Positions 18,228-27,130 of a stretch of DNA of 64,000 nt are shown piece after piece. The notes below the pieces were generated by a model, which did no database searches, had not been told where the DNA came from, and worked only from the letters and a program-made list of their open reading frames with translations. Each line of letters starts with the position of its first letter. Positions within the stretch are counted from its first letter, which is position 1. The translations under genes and the position numbers were made by a program. Source of the stretch: Streptomyces paradoxus (GTDB lineage Bacteria; Actinomycetota; Actinomycetes; Streptomycetales; Streptomycetaceae); contig NZ_JACHGV010000002.1 in the NCBI RefSeq assembly GCF_014202475.1, forward strand, positions 829,102 to 893,101, read 5' to 3'.

Positions 18228-18257
18228 AAGGCCCTTCGCGGAAGCGGGGGGCCTTTT
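18228..18257 (+). terminator. rho-independent terminator after tRNA-Lys copy 2
   Basis: AAGGCCC pairs with GGGCCTT across a GC-rich loop, followed by TTTTGT. It begins 9 nt after the tRNA. This is one of the few terminators here with a clear T-run. Confidence 0.8.
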
Positions 18258-18305
18258 GTATGCCTGTGCACAGCCTGCCGCGGTCTGGCCGGATACCCTC
18301 TGGCC

Positions 18306-19019
18306 ATGGCAGCGCGTGACCTACAGGAGCGGATCAAGAAGCTCATCATCGACCGCCGGCTGGCCTCCGGGGCCCCGCTGCCGACCGAGCCCGAGCTGAT
18401 GGAGTACCTCGGCGCGAGCCGGAACTCGGTGCGGGAGGCACTGAAGGCGCTCCAGGCGATGGGCATCGTGGAGATCCGGCACGGCTTCGGCACCTACGTC
18501 GGCCCGATGTCCCTGGCCCCGATGATCGAGGGCCTCGCCTTCCGCACGGTCGCCGGGCACTACCGGGGCGAGGACTCCCTGCTGCAGCTGCTGGAGCTGA
18601 GGGAGGCGGTGGAGACGGGCCTGGTGTCCCGGCTCGCCGGCCGGATGCCGGAAGCGGACCTCGTTGAACTGGACGCGCTCGTCGACCGTATGGAAGAGCA
18701 GGCCGCGCAGGGAGCCGGCCTCGCCGAGACCGACCGGGCCTTCCACGCCACCCTCTACCGGGGGCTGGACAACGTGCTGCTGTGCGAGGTCCTGGAGGCG
18801 TTCTGGGACGCCTTCCACCGGGTCCGCACGGACCTCGGGGGCGAGCCGCAGGACCCGAAGGTGACCTGCCGGCAGCACCGGGAGATCCTCGACGCGGTGC
18901 GGTCCGGCGACTCGATGCGGGCGGAGGGGACCATAAGAGAACACTTCGGCAACATCCGCGCCCGCTTGTCCACAACGGCCCCACAGGGTCCCCACACACG
19001 TCACAATGAACGCGTTTGA
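18306..19019 (+). CDS. GntR family regulator, FadR subfamily
   Basis: A 237-residue regulator: winged helix (residues ~5-70, LPTEPELMEYLGASRNSVREALKA as the recognition region) and an all-helical FCD effector domain (~90-225) with LLELREAVETGLV, DRAFHATLY and CRQHREILDAV, which supply the usual Asp/His metal or ligand residues. It lies between a tRNA and the cslA leader on the same strand, so it may regulate cslA-glxA; no direct evidence. Effector unknown. Confidence 0.87.
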   Translation: MAARDLQERIKKLIIDRRLASGAPLPTEPELMEYLGASRNSVREALKALQAMGIVEIRHGFGTYVGPMSLAPMIEGLAFRTVAGHYRGEDSLLQLLELREAVETGLVSRLAGRMPEADLVELDALVDRMEEQAAQGAGLAETDRAFHATLYRGLDNVLLCEVLEAFWDAFHRVRTDLGGEPQDPKVTCRQHREILDAVRSGDSMRAEGTIREHFGNIRARLSTTAPQGPHTRHNERV

Positions 19020-19038
19020 CCGGTAACCGCCGTGTTTC

Positions 19039-19332
19039 GCATCTTGCGATCATGATGAACGCCGTAGAACCCTGGTCATCTGGTTTTACAAGATGCTGCG
19101 GGTTCGCGGCAGTTGGGGGGCTTAAGGGCCGGTTGCAGGCTGAGCGGGGGTAGGGGCCCGCGTTCAGGAACCGATGCCGAGGGGGGCATCATGCAACCGG
19201 AAGGTCGCGTTGCCGTGTCTATAGGGTGTGGATGACGTGGTGACCGCGATCCACCACTGATACGTCTGTGAAGGTCGAGGGGGACCTGGAGCAGACGGTA
19301 AGAAGCTACGAAACACGCGGCTGTCCGCGTGT
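19039..19332 (+). ncRNA. structured 5' region upstream of cslA, candidate leader RNA
   Basis: The 326-bp gap before cslA is full of complementary arms. GCATCTTG (19039-19046) pairs with CAAGATGC (19089-19096). CCGGTTGCA (19129-19137) pairs with TGCAACCGG (19192-19200) and encloses two hairpins: GCGGG/CCCGC (19144-19148, 19157-19161) and GATGCC/GGCATC (19173-19178, 19185-19190), giving a three-way junction. GTGGTG/CACCAC (19237-19242, 19252-19257) and ACACGCG/CGCGTGT (19313-19319, 19326-19332) follow, the last just before the GGGGGGA ribosome site. It does not match a riboswitch I know. Promoter position not determined. Confidence 0.5.
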
Positions 19333-19345
19333 GGGGGGATGACTC

Positions 19346-21346
19346 ATGACGTCGAGGCCCACGGGTGCCCGGCAGGACCACGACCCGTCCCAGACCACCC
19401 AGCTCAGGGTGCCAGGACACCGGATGAGCACAACGGGAACGTTCCGGCGGATCAAGAAGACCCTGCCGAGGTACGACTACGAGCACTACAGCCGGCTCGC
19501 GGGTCCCCTCACCCAGCCGGATCCGGGCAAGCCGTACAAGGTGCAGTACCGCTCGCTCATCTCGCAGGAACCGCACCGCATCCGCGTCGCCCTGATGCTG
19601 GCCGCCGCCCCGGTGCTGTCCCTGGTGCTGCTGTTCTGGCTCCTCCAGCCCGAGCACTGGACCGAGCGCGACTACCCGGCCTTCGACTGGCTGCCCGCGC
19701 TCGACATGGTCATGCTCGTCTCGATCGGCCTGATCGAGTTCTTCCGCTGCATGAACGTGCTGTCGAACGCGCACGCCACCCTGGTGGCCCGCGACCCGAT
19801 CCCGGTGGTGCCGGAGACCGGCACCAGAGTGGCCTTCCTCACCTCCTTCGTGCCCGGCAAGGAGCCGCTGGAGATGGTGACGAAGACCCTGGAGGCGGCC
19901 GTCAAGATCCGCCACCGGGGCCTGATGCACGTGTGGCTGCTCGACGAGGGCGACGACCCGGACGTGAAGGCGGTCTGCGAGCGCCTCGGTGTGCACCACT
20001 TCTCCCGCAAGGGCGTCGCGAAGTGGAACCAGCCCAAGGGCCCGCACCGCGCCAAGACCAAGCACGGCAACTACAACGCCTGGCTCGAGGCGCACGGCGA
20101 CGACTACGACTTCTTCGCCTCGGTCGACACCGACCACATTCCGCTGCCCAACTACCTGGAGCGGATGCTCGGCTTCTTCCGCGACCCGGACGTCGGTTTC
20201 GTCATCGGCCCGCAGGTCTACGGCAATTACGACAACCCCATCACCAAGGCCGCCGAGTCGCAGCAGTTCCTCTTCCACGCGCTGATCCAGCGCGCCGGCA
20301 ACCGCTACGGCTCCCCCATGTTCGTCGGCACCTCCAACGCCGTGCGCATCAAGGCGCTGAAGCAGATCGGCGGTCTGTACGACTCGATCACCGAGGACAT
20401 GGCGACCGGCTTCGAGATGCACCGCCACAAGAACCCGGCGACGGGGAAGAAGTGGCGCTCGGTGTACACGCCGGACGTGCTCGCGGTCGGTGAGGGCCCC
20501 AGCGCCTGGACGGACTTCTTCACCCAGCAGATGCGCTGGTCGCGAGGGACGTACGAGACGATCATCGGGCAGTACTGGAAGGGCTGGTACTCGCTGCCGC
20601 CGAGCAAGCTCTTCAACTACACGATGATGATCATCTTCTACCCGATGTCGGCCCTCAACTGGATCCTGGCGGCGCTGAGCTGCTGCCTGTTCCTGGGCCT
20701 GGGCGCCTCGGGTGTGAACATCGACCCGGCCGTGTGGCTGATGCTCTACGGCAACGCCTCCGCGCTGCAGATCGGTCTCTACGTCTGGAACCGCCGCCAC
20801 AACGTCTCGCCGCACGAGCCGGAGGGCTCCGGTGGTGTGGCCGGCATGGTGATGTCCGCGCTGTCGGCGCCGCTGTACGCGAAGGCGCTGATCGACTCCG
20901 TGCTGCGGCGCAAGAGCAAGTTCGTGGTCACCCCCAAGGGCGACTCGGCGAGCCCGGACCGCTGGTTCGGCACGTTCCGCTACCACTGGTACTTCATCGC
21001 GATCTTCGGTGGCTCGATCGCCGCCGGCTTCGTCTACGGCCACTCCCACCCCGCGATGATCATCTGGGCCACGTTCGCGCTGCTGATCACCGCCTCGCCG
21101 ATGTTCGCCTGGCGCTGGCAGCTGCGGCAGGACGCGAAGAAGCCCGCCGCCCATGCCGCGGGACAGCCGCAGGACCCTGCCGGGCCGAACCGGACGCAGC
21201 CGCTGCCCATCCCGCAGCAGCCGTCGGGTCACACCCCGCAGCAGAAGCCCACGTGGGCCGCAACCCCGGGCGCACACGGGGAGGTCGGGGGAACCGACCA
21301 GACCATGCAGATCGCCCTTGGTGGACTTGGGGGACGTAAGGAATGA
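19346..21346 (+). CDS. cslA: cellulose synthase-like glycosyltransferase CslA
   Basis: A 666-residue processive family 2 glycosyltransferase in the membrane that makes a beta-glucan at growing hyphal tips. Membrane helices lie at ~75-100 and ~110-130 and in a C-terminal cluster (~425-600). The catalytic domain has LLDEGDDPD, the DxD motif in SVDTDHIP, TED in ITEDMATGF and QQMRW, as in BcsA-type enzymes. The tail is Pro/Gln-rich. The ATG at 19346 follows GGGGGGA. It overlaps glxA by 4 nt; CslA and GlxA work together in Streptomyces lividans. Confidence 0.95.
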   Translation: MTSRPTGARQDHDPSQTTQLRVPGHRMSTTGTFRRIKKTLPRYDYEHYSRLAGPLTQPDPGKPYKVQYRSLISQEPHRIRVALMLAAAPVLSLVLLFWLLQPEHWTERDYPAFDWLPALDMVMLVSIGLIEFFRCMNVLSNAHATLVARDPIPVVPETGTRVAFLTSFVPGKEPLEMVTKTLEAAVKIRHRGLMHVWLLDEGDDPDVKAVCERLGVHHFSRKGVAKWNQPKGPHRAKTKHGNYNAWLEAHGDDYDFFASVDTDHIPLPNYLERMLGFFRDPDVGFVIGPQVYGNYDNPITKAAESQQFLFHALIQRAGNRYGSPMFVGTSNAVRIKALKQIGGLYDSITEDMATGFEMHRHKNPATGKKWRSVYTPDVLAVGEGPSAWTDFFTQQMRWSRGTYETIIGQYWKGWYSLPPSKLFNYTMMIIFYPMSALNWILAALSCCLFLGLGASGVNIDPAVWLMLYGNASALQIGLYVWNRRHNVSPHEPEGSGGVAGMVMSALSAPLYAKALIDSVLRRKSKFVVTPKGDSASPDRWFGTFRYHWYFIAIFGGSIAAGFVYGHSHPAMIIWATFALLITASPMFAWRWQLRQDAKKPAAHAAGQPQDPAGPNRTQPLPIPQQPSGHTPQQKPTWAATPGAHGEVGGTDQTMQIALGGLGGRKE

Positions 21347-23283
21347 ACGACCGTGCAGGCCGCCGCCGGGCCCGTCGACTCGCGATCGGCACGGCGGTGG
21401 TACTCGCGCTGGCCGGGATGAACGGGCCGTGGCTCTACCGCTTCAGCACCGAGAAATACCACCAGTACAAAATCAACAAGCCGGAGTACAAGGCCGCCAA
21501 CGGCAAGTGGGAGATCATCGATTTCCCCGAGGAGTACCGGCAGAACACCATCCACGCGGCGCTGCTGCGCACCGGCAAGGTGCTGCTCGTCGCGGGGTCG
21601 GGCAACGACCAGGACAACTTCGACGCGAAGAAGTTCGACACCCGGATCTGGGACCCGGTCAAGGGCACCATCAAGAAGGTCCCCACACCGGCCGACCTGT
21701 TCTGCACCGGCCACACCCAGCTCGCCAACGGCAACCTGCTGATCGCGGGCGGTACCAAGCGCTACGAGAAGCTCAAGGGTGACGTCACCAAGGCCGGCGG
21801 CCTGATGATCGTCCACAACGAGAACCCGGACGAGCCGATCACGCTGCCCGCCGGCACGAGGTTCACGGGCAAGCAGAACGGCAAGACCTTCATATCGAAG
21901 GACCCGGTGCTGGTGCCGCGCGCGAAGAAGGTCTTCGACAAGGCGACCGGCAAGTTCCTGCGCAACGACCCCGGTCTCGGCCGGATCTACGTCGAGGCGC
22001 AGAAGCGGGGCAAGAAGCACGAGACGGGCACGCAGGACAACTACCGCGTGCACGGCCTGAAGGGCGCCGACGCCAAGAACACCTACGGCATCGCGCAGAA
22101 GCTCGCCCTCGACAAGAAGGACTTCCAGGGCATCCGGGACGCCTTCGAGTTCGATCCCGTGGCCGAGAAGTACATCAAGGTCGACCCGATGAAGGAGGCC
22201 CGCTGGTACCCGACGCTCACCACCCTGAGCGACGGGAAGATCCTCAGCGTCTCCGGCCTCGACGACATAGGCCAGCTGGTCCCGGGCAAGAACGAGATCT
22301 TCGACCCGAAGACCAAGAAGTGGACCTACACCGACAAGGTCCGGCAGTTCCCGACCTACCCGGCGCTGTTCCTCATGCAGAACGGCAAGGTCTTCTACTC
22401 GGGGTCCAACGCGGGCTACGGGCCGGACGACGTGGGCCGCGAGCCGGGCGTGTGGGACGTGGACACCAACAAGTTCACGAAGATCCCGGGTCTGAGCGAC
22501 CCCACGCTGATGGAGACGTCGGGCACGGTGCTGCTGCCGCCGGCGCAGGACGAGAAGTACATGGTGGTCGGCGGCGGTGGCGTCGGCGAATCCGAGGAGT
22601 CCAGCGAGAAGACGCGGATCGTCGACCTGAAGAAGGCGAACCCGCGCTTCGAGGACGGCCCGTCCATGGACAAGGGCACGCGCTACCCGAACGCCTCGGT
22701 GCTGCCCGACGACAGCGTGCTGATCTCCGGCGGTTCGGAGGACTACCGCGGCCGCGGTGACTCCAACATCTTCGAGGCGCGGCTCTACGACACGGAGAAG
22801 AACGAGCTCAAGCGGGTCGCCGACCCGCTCGTGGGCCGCAACTACCACTCCGGGTCGATCCTGCTGCCCGACGGGCGCGTGATGTTCTTCGGCTCCGACT
22901 CGCTCTACGCCGACGCGGCCAACACCAAGCCGGGCGAGTTCGAGCAGCGCATCGAGATCTACACGCCGCCGTACCTCTACGGGGACGGGGACCGGCCCTC
23001 GCTGTCGGGCGGCCCGCAGACCATCGAGCGCGGCGGGACGGGGACGTTCACCTCGTCGGACGCCTCCAGGGTCAAGAAGGTCCGGCTGATCCGGCCGAGC
23101 GCCGCCACGCACGTCACCGACGTCGACCAGCGGTCGATCGCCCTGGACTTCAAGGCGTCCGGCGGCAAGCTGACCGTGACCGTGCCGGAGAACCGGAACC
23201 TGGTCCAGGCGGGCTGGTACATGATGTTCGTGACGGACGCCGACGGGACCCCGAGCAAGGCGCAGTGGGTCAAGGTGCCCTGA
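21343..23283 (+). CDS. glxA: radical copper oxidase GlxA
   Basis: A 646-residue galactose-oxidase-like copper enzyme with an N-terminal membrane anchor (~8-26), Kelch-type beta-propeller repeats and a C-terminal Ig-like domain. Cofactor residues are visible: Cys121 (DLFCTGH), Trp288-Tyr289 (ARWYPTL, the Tyr expected to cross-link to the Cys), Tyr501-His502 (NYHSGS) and His590 (ATHVTD). Cys121 and Trp288 match the S. lividans enzyme numbering as I recall it. It acts outside the membrane on the CslA product and needs copper. The ATG at 21343 overlaps cslA (ATGA). Confidence 0.95.
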   Translation: MNDRAGRRRARRLAIGTAVVLALAGMNGPWLYRFSTEKYHQYKINKPEYKAANGKWEIIDFPEEYRQNTIHAALLRTGKVLLVAGSGNDQDNFDAKKFDTRIWDPVKGTIKKVPTPADLFCTGHTQLANGNLLIAGGTKRYEKLKGDVTKAGGLMIVHNENPDEPITLPAGTRFTGKQNGKTFISKDPVLVPRAKKVFDKATGKFLRNDPGLGRIYVEAQKRGKKHETGTQDNYRVHGLKGADAKNTYGIAQKLALDKKDFQGIRDAFEFDPVAEKYIKVDPMKEARWYPTLTTLSDGKILSVSGLDDIGQLVPGKNEIFDPKTKKWTYTDKVRQFPTYPALFLMQNGKVFYSGSNAGYGPDDVGREPGVWDVDTNKFTKIPGLSDPTLMETSGTVLLPPAQDEKYMVVGGGGVGESEESSEKTRIVDLKKANPRFEDGPSMDKGTRYPNASVLPDDSVLISGGSEDYRGRGDSNIFEARLYDTEKNELKRVADPLVGRNYHSGSILLPDGRVMFFGSDSLYADAANTKPGEFEQRIEIYTPPYLYGDGDRPSLSGGPQTIERGGTGTFTSSDASRVKKVRLIRPSAATHVTDVDQRSIALDFKASGGKLTVTVPENRNLVQAGWYMMFVTDADGTPSKAQWVKVP

Positions 23284-23292
23284 CAGGCAACC

Positions 23293-23330
23293 GGAAAGGG
23301 GCGCTCTCCGCGAGGAGAGCGCCCCTTTCC
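23293..23330. terminator. bidirectional terminator between glxA and cslZ
   Basis: A perfect 17-bp stem (23293-23309 with 23314-23330) with a GCGA tetraloop, between two convergent genes. The stem ends AAAGG/CCTTT, so it gives a short T-run on both strands. Confidence 0.9.
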
Positions 23331-23353
23331 CATGGGCCGGTGAGGACCGGTCG

Positions 23354-24391
23354 TCAGCCGGTGGCCTTCGCCAGCTTCAGGGCGTAGTCCGCCCACCACT
23401 GGCCCGCCTTGGGTCCGCCCTTGCACTCACCGTCCGACTCGCCCGGCCGCTTCACCCACAGGTACGCGTCGACCAACGGGTCCGCCGTCTTCGTCGTCGG
23501 GGTCTCCCCCAGGGAGCGGCCCGGCGGGTTGCACCAGCGCTCGTCGGGCTTGCCGTCGGTGTAGGGGCCCTTGCCGTTGCGGCTGGTGTCGATGACGAAG
23601 TGCTTGCCGCCGACCTTGGCGGAGAGCCGCTTGCCGTAGGCGATGGAGTCCTCGGTGGAGTAGAAGTTGGAGACGTTGACCGAGAAGCCGTCGGCCTGTG
23701 CGATGCCCGCGCGGTTCAGCGGTTCGAAGATCTGGTCGGGGTTCTGCCAGCCGGCGTTGCCCGCGTCGAGGTAGACCTTCGTGTTCTTCAGGGACTTCAG
23801 CTTGGTGACGGCGCCCTTGAGGAGGTCGTAGCGCTCCTCGTGGAACTGCTCGGGCGTGCAGCCGTCGACGAGGTGGAGCAGCGCGTCCGGTTCCAGGACG
23901 ACGGTGGCGGGCCGGTCTCCGATGCCGGCGGCCACGCCGTCGACCCAGTCGCGGTAGGCGTCGCCGTCGGCGGCACCGCCCTGCGAGTACTGGCCGCAGT
24001 CGCGGTGCGGGATGTTGTAGAGGACCAGCAGGGCCGTGCGGCCGGCCTTGTCTGCGGCTTCGGTGAAGCCCCGGGTCTGCTGCTGCGGATCGTCCGGGCC
24101 GACCCATTCGGCGACCGGCTGCTCGGCGATCTTGCGGATCTGCTCGGCTTCCTGCTTCTTGCCCGACTTCTCCAGGTCGGCGACCTGCTGGGCCGCGGTC
24201 CCGTCCGGATTTACCCAGAACGGGGCTTTTTCCTTGGGCTGTTGGGTGATCCCGGCGCCCGCGTCGGCGGGCTCGTCCGTTCCGTCTCCTCCGTCGGAGG
24301 AGGAACACCCCGTCATCAGCAGTGCCGCCCCCAGCACCACTGCGGACATCCGCCTCCCGGCGGACACCCCGGCCCCCCTGCTGCCGTACAT
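23354..24391 (-). CDS. cslZ: glycoside hydrolase family 6 lipoprotein CslZ
   Basis: A 345-residue GH6 cellulase-type enzyme that cleaves beta-1,4-glucan with inversion. A lipobox (LMTGC, Cys near residue 28) suggests it is tethered outside the membrane. GH6 features: YNIPHRDCGQYSQGG with the acid Asp, VVLEPDAL, the late VIDTSRNGKGP and AYLWVKRPGESDG. The ATG at 24391 follows GGGGGAG. It is convergent with cslA-glxA, the same order as S. coelicolor SCO2836-SCO2838, where it trims or frees the glucan made by CslA. Confidence 0.9.
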   Translation of the reverse strand: MYGSRGAGVSAGRRMSAVVLGAALLMTGCSSSDGGDGTDEPADAGAGITQQPKEKAPFWVNPDGTAAQQVADLEKSGKKQEAEQIRKIAEQPVAEWVGPDDPQQQTRGFTEAADKAGRTALLVLYNIPHRDCGQYSQGGAADGDAYRDWVDGVAAGIGDRPATVVLEPDALLHLVDGCTPEQFHEERYDLLKGAVTKLKSLKNTKVYLDAGNAGWQNPDQIFEPLNRAGIAQADGFSVNVSNFYSTEDSIAYGKRLSAKVGGKHFVIDTSRNGKGPYTDGKPDERWCNPPGRSLGETPTTKTADPLVDAYLWVKRPGESDGECKGGPKAGQWWADYALKLAKATG

Positions 24392-24737
24392 CCAACTCCC
24401 CCTTGGGTGCAGCGTGACAAGTCTCAATCCTGACATACGTCCCGTGGCACCCACGAGGCGAACCCCACCTGCGCGGATGACGCAGCGCCACCGTGCCGGG
24501 ACTTGGCGTTATCCGACCCCTAGGCCGGGACGGCCCTTTGGTTCTAGAGTCTTCTCAGCACGTGCCCGGCCTTCGGCCAGAGATTCACCCACCGTGGCTC
24601 CCGTGGCCTCCCGCGCAGCTCGCCGGGTTACTCCCGCAGCCCGTGCGCGCGCGGTCGAGGACCGGCCCGGTCGGCGGCTTCAGGGGGAGCGGGTCGTCGA
24701 CCGGGTTGGGTGGCCGCAGCGGGCCCCGCCGCGGCCG
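24392..24737. other. intergenic stretch upstream of cslZ
   Basis: About 350 bp with no supported gene. It must hold the minus-strand promoter of cslZ and the 3' end region of the sortase operon. A short GGCC-GGAC-GGCC hairpin near 24523-24535 is the only structure I noted. Confidence 0.4.
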
Positions 24738-25415
24738 TCAGAGTCCGGTTCCCGTCAGATACGCCGAGACGACCACGTTCGCCGTGTAGCTGCGGGTCGT
24801 ACGGTCGAAGCTGCCGCCGCAGGTGACCAGCCGGAGTTCGGCCCGCCCCGACTCGCGGGGCCCGTAGGCCTGGTGGGCGTCGAAGCGGTCGCGGGTGAGG
24901 ACCTGGACGGACTCGACGGTGAACTCCGCCACCTTGGCGTCGGCCCGCAGCACCCGGATCGTCTGGCCGGGCCGCATGGCACTGACCTTGTAGAAGACGG
25001 CGGGCCGGGCGTCGGTGTCGACATGCCCGACCATCAGCGCGGTGCCGGGCGCCCCGGGCGCGACCCCGCCGGCGTACCAGCCGACCACGCCCGGCTGGTC
25101 GTACGGCGGCGGGTCGAGCGCCCCTTGGGCGTCGAGGCCGCGTGCCACCACGGGGGCCTGGACGCCGAGCCCGGGGATGTCGACGCGCTGCGGCAGCGCG
25201 TCCCCCAGCGGGCGGTGCTCCGGCGGCAGCTTGATGTCCGGGGGCCGGCCGGCCGCCGCCATGTCGCCCGTGGCGGGGGCGGAGATGCCGTGCCGCATCT
25301 CGGTGACCTCGCGGCCCCACAGCCACAGCCCGAGCAGCAGCACGACCCAGGCCATACCGGTCAGCAGGCGGCCGGTGCCGGAGAAGCGTCCCTCCATGTG
25401 ATCGCGATCCCGCAT
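24738..25415 (-). CDS. class F sortase
   Basis: A 225-residue membrane-anchored transpeptidase. One N-terminal helix (~15-35) is followed by the sortase beta-barrel (~75-225). Catalytic residues: His in TALMVGHVDT, Cys in LVTCGGSF and a downstream Arg in RTTRSYTAN. Class F sortases are typical of Actinobacteria, with unclear substrates. The ATG at 25415 lies 2 nt after the stop of the upstream secreted protein, so the two are co-transcribed. Confidence 0.9.
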   Translation of the reverse strand: MRDRDHMEGRFSGTGRLLTGMAWVVLLLGLWLWGREVTEMRHGISAPATGDMAAAGRPPDIKLPPEHRPLGDALPQRVDIPGLGVQAPVVARGLDAQGALDPPPYDQPGVVGWYAGGVAPGAPGTALMVGHVDTDARPAVFYKVSAMRPGQTIRVLRADAKVAEFTVESVQVLTRDRFDAHQAYGPRESGRAELRLVTCGGSFDRTTRSYTANVVVSAYLTGTGL

Positions 25416-25417
25416 GG

Positions 25418-26122
25418 TCAGTCCGTCCCGCGGCCCCGGCGGACACCGCGCCGCAGCACGACGATCACCGCGGCGGCCACACCCGCGAGCACCAGTCCGG
25501 TCATCCCCTGCGCGGCACCGGGACCGGCGCCGCGCTCCTCGGCGGCGATGAGCTCGGCGGCACCGCCACCGCCCGCCCGGACGGGGGCGACGGGCGAGGC
25601 CGGCGCACCGGGCCGGTGAGAGGGGAACGCCTCCGGGTCACCGCCGGGAGCGGAGGGCTGCCCGCCCCCTTCCGGCGCGGGCTGCTGTCCGCCCTTGTCG
25701 GGCGCGGGCTGATGTCCGACGTCACCGTGTGCGGGCTGCTGCCCACCGGCCGGCACGGGGAGCGATGCGGCCCCGGGCCGCGCCGCCTCGCCGTCCCGGA
25801 CGGTGAGGGTGCCGGTCCGCGTCGTGGTCCCGCAGGTGACCCGCACGGCGTACGAACCCGCCTCGATCGTGGAGCGGACGCGGCTCTCACCGGCGAGCTC
25901 GCCCGCTCCGGTGACGGTGAGCCGGGCGTTCGCGACGAACGCGGCCGAGGCGGCCGTGGCCGTTCGCTGGGCGCAGCCGGTCACGTGGAGTGTGACGTCA
26001 CTGCCGGGGGCGGGGATCGCCGGGGTCGCCGAGACGCTCCCCTCGTCCGCCGCGTACGCCGCCGGGGCGAGGGCGACGGCGGCCAAGACGCTCGTACAGA
26101 CAGTGACTCTCAGGGAACCCAT
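25418..26122 (-). CDS. secreted Pro/Gln-rich protein with C-terminal membrane segment
   Basis: A 234-residue surface protein: signal peptide (~1-24, APAAYA/A), an Ig-like beta region (~28-110) with two Cys (TGCAQ, VTCGT), a repetitive linker with GGQQPA-type units (~120-175), and a C-terminal hydrophobic helix followed by RRGVRRGRG. It is arranged like a sortase substrate but has no LPxTG or LAxTG motif before the helix. It is 2 nt upstream of the sortase gene; no family name recognised. Confidence 0.75.
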   Translation of the reverse strand: MGSLRVTVCTSVLAAVALAPAAYAADEGSVSATPAIPAPGSDVTLHVTGCAQRTATAASAAFVANARLTVTGAGELAGESRVRSTIEAGSYAVRVTCGTTTRTGTLTVRDGEAARPGAASLPVPAGGQQPAHGDVGHQPAPDKGGQQPAPEGGGQPSAPGGDPEAFPSHRPGAPASPVAPVRAGGGGAAELIAAEERGAGPGAAQGMTGLVLAGVAAAVIVVLRRGVRRGRGTD

Positions 26123-26210
26123 CGTGAACCTCCAGATGCCTGGAGCCTCCCCCGCGCGGTGGGCCGCCGCATCCTCAGGGACGCGGCGGCTGCTCCGTAC
26201 GGGTGACGAC

Positions 26211-26250
26211 GGGTTTGAGCCCCCGGGTGCCTCCGCCCGGGCTCAGACCC
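26211..26250 (-). terminator. hairpin at the 3' end of the HAD gene
   Basis: Arms GGGTTTGAGCCC (26211-26222) and GGGCTCAGACCC (26239-26250) pair at 11 of 12 positions, and GGG/CCC extends the stem inward. The stop codon of the HAD gene sits in one arm. Likely terminator for the minus-strand gene. Confidence 0.55.
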
Positions 26251-27022
26251 GGTCGACGAGGTCCGCGATCGAGTCCACGACCTGTGACGGCCGGTACGGG
26301 AAGTCCTCGACCTGCTCGGGCCGGGTCAGCCCGGTGAGCACCAGGAACGTCTGCATCCCGGCCTCCATGCCGGCCAGCACGTCGGTGTCCATGCGGTCGC
26401 CGATCATCGCGCTGGTCTCGGAATGCGCCCCGATGGCGTTCAGCCCGGTCCGCATCATCAGCGGGTTCGGCTTGCCCGCGAAATACGGCTTCTTGCCGGT
26501 CGCCTGGGTGATCAGGGCGGCCACCGCGCCGGTCGCGGGCAGCGGCCCCTCGGTGGAGGGGCCCGTCTCGTCCGGGTTGGTGCAGATGAACCGGGCGCCG
26601 CCGAGGATGAGCCGCACCGCCTTGGTCATGGCCTCGAAGGAGTACGTGCGGGTCTCTCCGAGGACGACGTAGTCCGGCTCGTGGTCGGTGAGGATGTAGC
26701 CGATGTCGTGCAGCGCGGTGGTCAGGCCGGCTTCGCCGATGACGTACGCCGAGCCGCCCGGCCGCTGGTCGTCCAGGAACTGGGCGGTGGCCAGGGCCGA
26801 GGTCCAGATGCTCTCGATCGGCACCTCCAGGCCCATGCGGCGCAGCCGGGCGTGCAGGTCGCGCGGGGTGTACATCGAGTTGTTGGTGAGGACCAGGAAG
26901 GGCCTCCCGGACTCGCGCAGCTTCTTCAGGAAGGCGTCGGCGCCGGGGATCGGTACGCCCTCGTGGATGAGCACACCGTCCATGTCGGTGAGCCACGACT
27001 CGATGGGCTTGCGGTCTGCCAT
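26243..27022 (-). CDS. HAD-IIA family phosphatase (NagD-like)
   Basis: A 259-residue haloacid dehalogenase-type phosphatase. Motif I is WLTDMDGVLIHEG (near residue 10), motif II is the Thr/Ser region PFLVLTNNSMYTP, motif III Lys lies in GKPNPLM and motif IV in MIGDRMDTDVLAG. The C2-type cap between II and III is typical of NagD/p-nitrophenyl phosphatases. Substrate unknown. Single gene with a short gap to neighbours. Confidence 0.92.
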   Translation of the reverse strand: MADRKPIESWLTDMDGVLIHEGVPIPGADAFLKKLRESGRPFLVLTNNSMYTPRDLHARLRRMGLEVPIESIWTSALATAQFLDDQRPGGSAYVIGEAGLTTALHDIGYILTDHEPDYVVLGETRTYSFEAMTKAVRLILGGARFICTNPDETGPSTEGPLPATGAVAALITQATGKKPYFAGKPNPLMMRTGLNAIGAHSETSAMIGDRMDTDVLAGMEAGMQTFLVLTGLTRPEQVEDFPYRPSQVVDSIADLVDRV

Positions 27023-27130
27023 GTGCGGGATCTCCTGCCGTACGCGGTCCAGCCTGCGACCCAGCCTAGACAGTGGCGGGATCTTGCGGAATGGCCCGCG
27101 TGCGGCGTCCCGACTGGCGGGACGTCCTGA

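Noticed and set aside
18185..18493. A 102-residue minus-strand frame across the second tRNA-Lys
   Set aside because: It ends in tRNA antisense and overlaps the start of the GntR gene; no ribosome site.
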